Source: a virus | DNA length: 64,000 nt | IMG/VR virus record: IMGVR_UViG_3300034093_002579 | Location: 24,870-88,869 of that record | Reading direction: 5' to 3' (one strand) | Shown: piece by piece, positions 61,478 through 64,000 of the stretch | Position numbering within the stretch: position 1 is the stretch's first letter | Layout: every line of letters begins with the position of its first letter | Notes under the pieces: model-generated | Seen by the model: the letters and a program-made list of their open reading frames with translations, nothing else | Told to the model about the DNA's origin: nothing | Databases searched by the model: none | Translations under genes and position numbers: made by a program

Positions 61478-61485
61478 TATTTATA
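61478..61485 (+). promoter_or_regulatory. Candidate late promoter box TATTTATA
   Basis: An exact TATTTATA lies 8 nt before the ATG at 61494. Confidence 0.55.
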
Positions 61486-61493
61486 ACTAAACT

Positions 61494-62657
61494 ATGGCAG
61501 ATTTACCAATATCCTCACTCCCCTTAGCATCAACAGGTTATTCAGACTCGTTGTTGGCAATCGTTAATTATAACCCTATAAGTTCTGGAAGGACTGAAGC
61601 AATATATTTTTCATCATTTACGGGTTCTAATATTAGTATTTCGGCAAATACGGGGTTAGGTGTTGATGGTGGTGTATTATACACAACTTATAATACCTTA
61701 TTAGACCCTACGATTTCTATGGCAAGTGCCGTTGGTGGATTATCAGGAGGAACCACCGTTGCTCAATTATCGGGTAAAACTTTTGTTTCGTTGTTTGACG
61801 AGTTACTATTCCCGACAGAACCCCCAACATATACAATACCAACAATATCAATAGGAGGTGTATCAAATTCAACTGTTGAGGTTGGGTCAAATCTCACCTC
61901 AAATATAACGGTTTCTGCGGTTAAAAATGATGCAGGAATTTATAATCAACTTAGGATTTTTAGAGATGGGACACCGATTTTAACTGACACAACATTATCA
62001 AGTTCATCGGCAACAGACATACCAGCACAATTCGGTTATACGGATTTAAACAATCCAAATTCGGGATTCACAATAAGTCCATCCCCATATACCGATAGTT
62101 ATACTATACCAGCACCAACAGGTGGTAATCAGTCTACGACAACAACTTATAATGCCGATGGTAATTATCTTGCGGGAGTTGTTAAAAAAAATAATAAAGG
62201 TGTTAATGATACTCGAACCCCGTTAGTTAGAAGTACTAACGCACCTCAAGACTCGTCAAATAATTTTGCAACTTCGGTGGTGACGTATACAGGTATCTAT
62301 CCATTTTTCTATGGGGTATCAAGTACATTACCAAACGCAAGTAGTATCTCAAGTGCAATACAAGCAAACTCGGCAAATAAAGTTCTATCTTCCGCATCAG
62401 GAACTATTAATATCACATTCGCCGCATCGTCCGAATATCTATGGTTTGCTCACTTTTCAAATTATACTGACAAAACTGTTTGGTTTGTTGACTCATTGAA
62501 TAGTGGTGGTATTGGTGGAAGTGGTAATTTATTTGGGTCACCGATAATTCAATCGGTTACAAGTCCTAGCAGCTACTGGAGTAGCATAAATTTTGATATT
62601 TATATTTCTAATTATCAAACAACTACAACGGGCGTAATGCAACTAAGAAATTCTTAA
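61494..62657 (+). CDS. Fibre-type structural protein
   Basis: 387 residues, Ser/Thr/Asn-rich and beta-strand-rich, no signal peptide. The N-terminus (MADLPISSLPLASTGYSDSL) has the look of a tail-fibre attachment domain. Middle residues about 115-190 form an Ig-like region (PTISIGGVSNSTVEVGSNLT; QLRIFRDGTPILTDT). The C-terminus (FDIYISNYQTTTTGVMQLRN) is compact. It lies 4 nt before the third collagen-like gene, so the two are likely cotranslated and part of one fibre. Confidence 0.65.
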   Translation: MADLPISSLPLASTGYSDSLLAIVNYNPISSGRTEAIYFSSFTGSNISISANTGLGVDGGVLYTTYNTLLDPTISMASAVGGLSGGTTVAQLSGKTFVSLFDELLFPTEPPTYTIPTISIGGVSNSTVEVGSNLTSNITVSAVKNDAGIYNQLRIFRDGTPILTDTTLSSSSATDIPAQFGYTDLNNPNSGFTISPSPYTDSYTIPAPTGGNQSTTTTYNADGNYLAGVVKKNNKGVNDTRTPLVRSTNAPQDSSNNFATSVVTYTGIYPFFYGVSSTLPNASSISSAIQANSANKVLSSASGTINITFAASSEYLWFAHFSNYTDKTVWFVDSLNSGGIGGSGNLFGSPIIQSVTSPSSYWSSINFDIYISNYQTTTTGVMQLRNS

Positions 62658-62661
62658 AGAT

Positions 62662-64000
62662 ATGGGTATTATAATAAATGATAATTTAACAACTTTTTCA
62701 CCAAAACCATTAGATAGTAGGTTTGGGCCATATTCTAGTACAACATTTGCTAACACCAGTGTTATTACCGCAAATAGATATATTGGATTAACTGTGGGTA
62801 TTTTAACGGGAGTAACTGATATTGTTGAATATTGGTATCTTAGTGGTATTACCGACTTAGATTTAGTCTTAAAAACCTCAGGTGGTGGAACTGGTACTTC
62901 AGGAACTTCAGGAACCTCAGGGTCAAGTGGTGAAAGCGGAACTTCAGGAGAGAATGGAACTTCAGGCGAGAATGGAACTTCAGGCGAGAATGGAACTTCA
63001 GGCGAGAATGGAACTTCAGGTGAGAATGGAACTTCGGGTGAGAATGGAACTTCGGGAGAGAATGGAACTTCGGGTGAAAGTGGAACTTCGGGAGAGAATG
63101 GAACTTCGGGTGAGAGCGGTACTAGCGGATTAAGTGGTACTTCAGGTGAAAGCGGAACTTCAGGTGAAAGCGGAACTTCGGGAGAGAATGGAACATCAGG
63201 TGAGAATGGAACTTCAGGTGAGAATGGAACTTCAGGTGAGAGCGGTACTTCAGGTGAGAGCGGTACTTCAGGTGAGAGCGGTACTAGCGGATTAAGTGGA
63301 ACTTCAGGTGAAAGCGGAACTAGCGGATTAAGTGGAACTTCAGGTGAAAGCGGAACTTCGGGAGAGAATGGAACTTCGGGAGAGAATGGAACTTCGGGTG
63401 AGAGCGGTACTAGCGGATTAAGTGGTACTTCAGGTGAAAGCGGAACTTCAGGTGAAAGCGGAACTTCGGGAGAGAATGGAACATCAGGTGAGAATGGAAC
63501 TTCAGGTGAGAATGGAACTTCAGGTGAGAATGGAACTTCAGGTGAGAGCGGTACTTCAGGTGAGAGCGGTACTAGCGGATTAAGTGGAACTTCAGGTGAA
63601 AGCGGAACTAGCGGATTAAGTGGAACTTCAGGTGAAAGCGGAACTTCAGGTGAGAATGGAACTTCAGGTGAGAATGGAACATCAGGTGAGAATGGAACTT
63701 CGGGTGAGAATGGAACTTCGGGTGAGAGCGGTACTAGCGGATTAAGTGGAACTTCAGGTGAAAGCGGAACTAGCGGATTAAGTGGTACTTCAGGTGAAAG
63801 TGGCACTTCGGGTGAAAGCGGAACTTCGGGTGAGAATGGAACTTCAGGTGAGAATGGAACTTCAGGTGAGAATGGAACTTCGGGTGAGAATGGAACTTCG
63901 GGTGAGAGCGGTACTAGCGGATTAAGTGGAACTTCAGGTGAAAGCGGAACTAGCGGATTAAGTGGTACTTCAGGTGAAAGTGGCACTTCGGGTGAAAGCG
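62662..64000 (+). CDS. Collagen-like fibre protein 3 (Glu-containing stalk; 3' end outside window)
   Basis: Open from the ATG at 62662 to the last base, 446 residues visible. The N-terminal 73 residues (MGIIINDNLTTFSPKPLDSR ... YWYLSGITDLDLVLKTSG) form the attachment domain. From residue 74 the Gly-X-Y stalk uses GTS, GEN, GES and GLS triplets, so Glu provides the charge, whereas fibre 1 uses Asp and fibre 2 uses Arg. Repeats are far more regular than in fibres 1 and 2, with a 180-nt higher-order unit. A long opposite-strand ORF is a shadow of the repeat. Confidence 0.85.
   Translation, partial: MGIIINDNLTTFSPKPLDSRFGPYSSTTFANTSVITANRYIGLTVGILTGVTDIVEYWYLSGITDLDLVLKTSGGGTGTSGTSGTSGSSGESGTSGENGTSGENGTSGENGTSGENGTSGENGTSGENGTSGENGTSGESGTSGENGTSGESGTSGLSGTSGESGTSGESGTSGENGTSGENGTSGENGTSGESGTSGESGTSGESGTSGLSGTSGESGTSGLSGTSGESGTSGENGTSGENGTSGESGTSGLSGTSGESGTSGESGTSGENGTSGENGTSGENGTSGENGTSGESGTSGESGTSGLSGTSGESGTSGLSGTSGESGTSGENGTSGENGTSGENGTSGENGTSGESGTSGLSGTSGESGTSGLSGTSGESGTSGESGTSGENGTSGENGTSGENGTSGENGTSGESGTSGLSGTSGESGTSGLSGTSGESGTSGES
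62887..64000 (+). repeat. Gly-X-Y coding repeat array 3 with 180-nt higher-order unit
   Basis: 18-nt units (encoding GENGTS) recur many times. The block 63721-63820 is identical to 63901-64000, and 63661-63720 differs from 63841-63900 at one base, which defines a 180-nt period (20 Gly-X-Y triplets). Confidence 0.93.

Noticed and set aside
62643-63986. 447-codon minus-strand open frame at the window end
   Set aside because: Opposite to collagen gene 3, whose true frame is + from 62662 off the edge; the minus frame only mirrors the repeat.

Overview
This AT-rich window looks like part of a large T4-like (myovirus-type) phage genome, most likely infecting a Bacteroidota/flavobacterial host. The phage assignment rests on a gp23-type major capsid protein, a gp5-like baseplate hub protein, a gp55-like late sigma factor, PhoH, dUTPase and several large tail-fibre genes. 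The host assignment is weaker: it rests on two TATCTTTG (TAnnTTTG) -7 promoter elements, one of them with a TTG box 19 nt upstream. No tRNA, rRNA, integrase, transposase or CRISPR array was seen, and coding density is very high.

Layout. (1) 1-5937: the 3' part of the capsid gene, then small + strand proteins with N-termini like T4 capsid-targeting peptides (helix ending in L-x-E) joined to annexin-like, peptidoglycan-binding-like and OmpA-like domains. A methylglyoxal synthase operon lies opposite, and a probable small antisense RNA lies at about 2278-2388. (2) 5970-13191 (-): a secreted protein, a Cys-rich virion protein and tail/baseplate proteins. (3) 13217-25051 (-): late sigma factor, PhoH, dUTPase, a PolB-type exonuclease and a first sugar cluster (five glycosyltransferases, methyltransferase, DegT aminotransferase, hexapeptide acyltransferase, MaoC hydratase, cytidylyltransferase). 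(4) 25164-27784 (-): small head/neck-type proteins, including a WYL-domain protein. (5) 27835-50024 (+): adhesins and two giant Gly-X-Y (collagen-like) fibres of 2550 and 3117 residues. (6) 50056-60767 (-): a second glycosylation cluster. (7) 60860-64000 (+): two more fibre-type proteins and a third collagen-like fibre that runs off the window.

The most interesting reading is that the phage makes unusually long, proline-free, Ser/Thr-rich collagen-like fibres and also carries the enzymes to decorate them. The second cluster sits between the collagen genes. It includes a GT4 domain fused to a TibC/BAHT-like O-heptosyltransferase with four iron-finger-like cysteines, a GT9-like enzyme with a similar Cys pattern, two FkbM methyltransferases and several modular glycosyltransferases. 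Six of these proteins appear to share a beta-rich accessory segment. The first cluster contains a set (hydratase, acyltransferase, methyltransferase, aminotransferase) reminiscent of anthrose synthesis, the sugar that caps the collagen-like BclA protein of Bacillus anthracis. The link between clusters and fibres is an inference from gene content and position.

A conserved TATTTATA box, in the same orientation as the gene, precedes most structural genes on both strands. It is the reverse complement of the T4 late promoter TATAAATA and is the best candidate for the site read by the gp55-like sigma factor.
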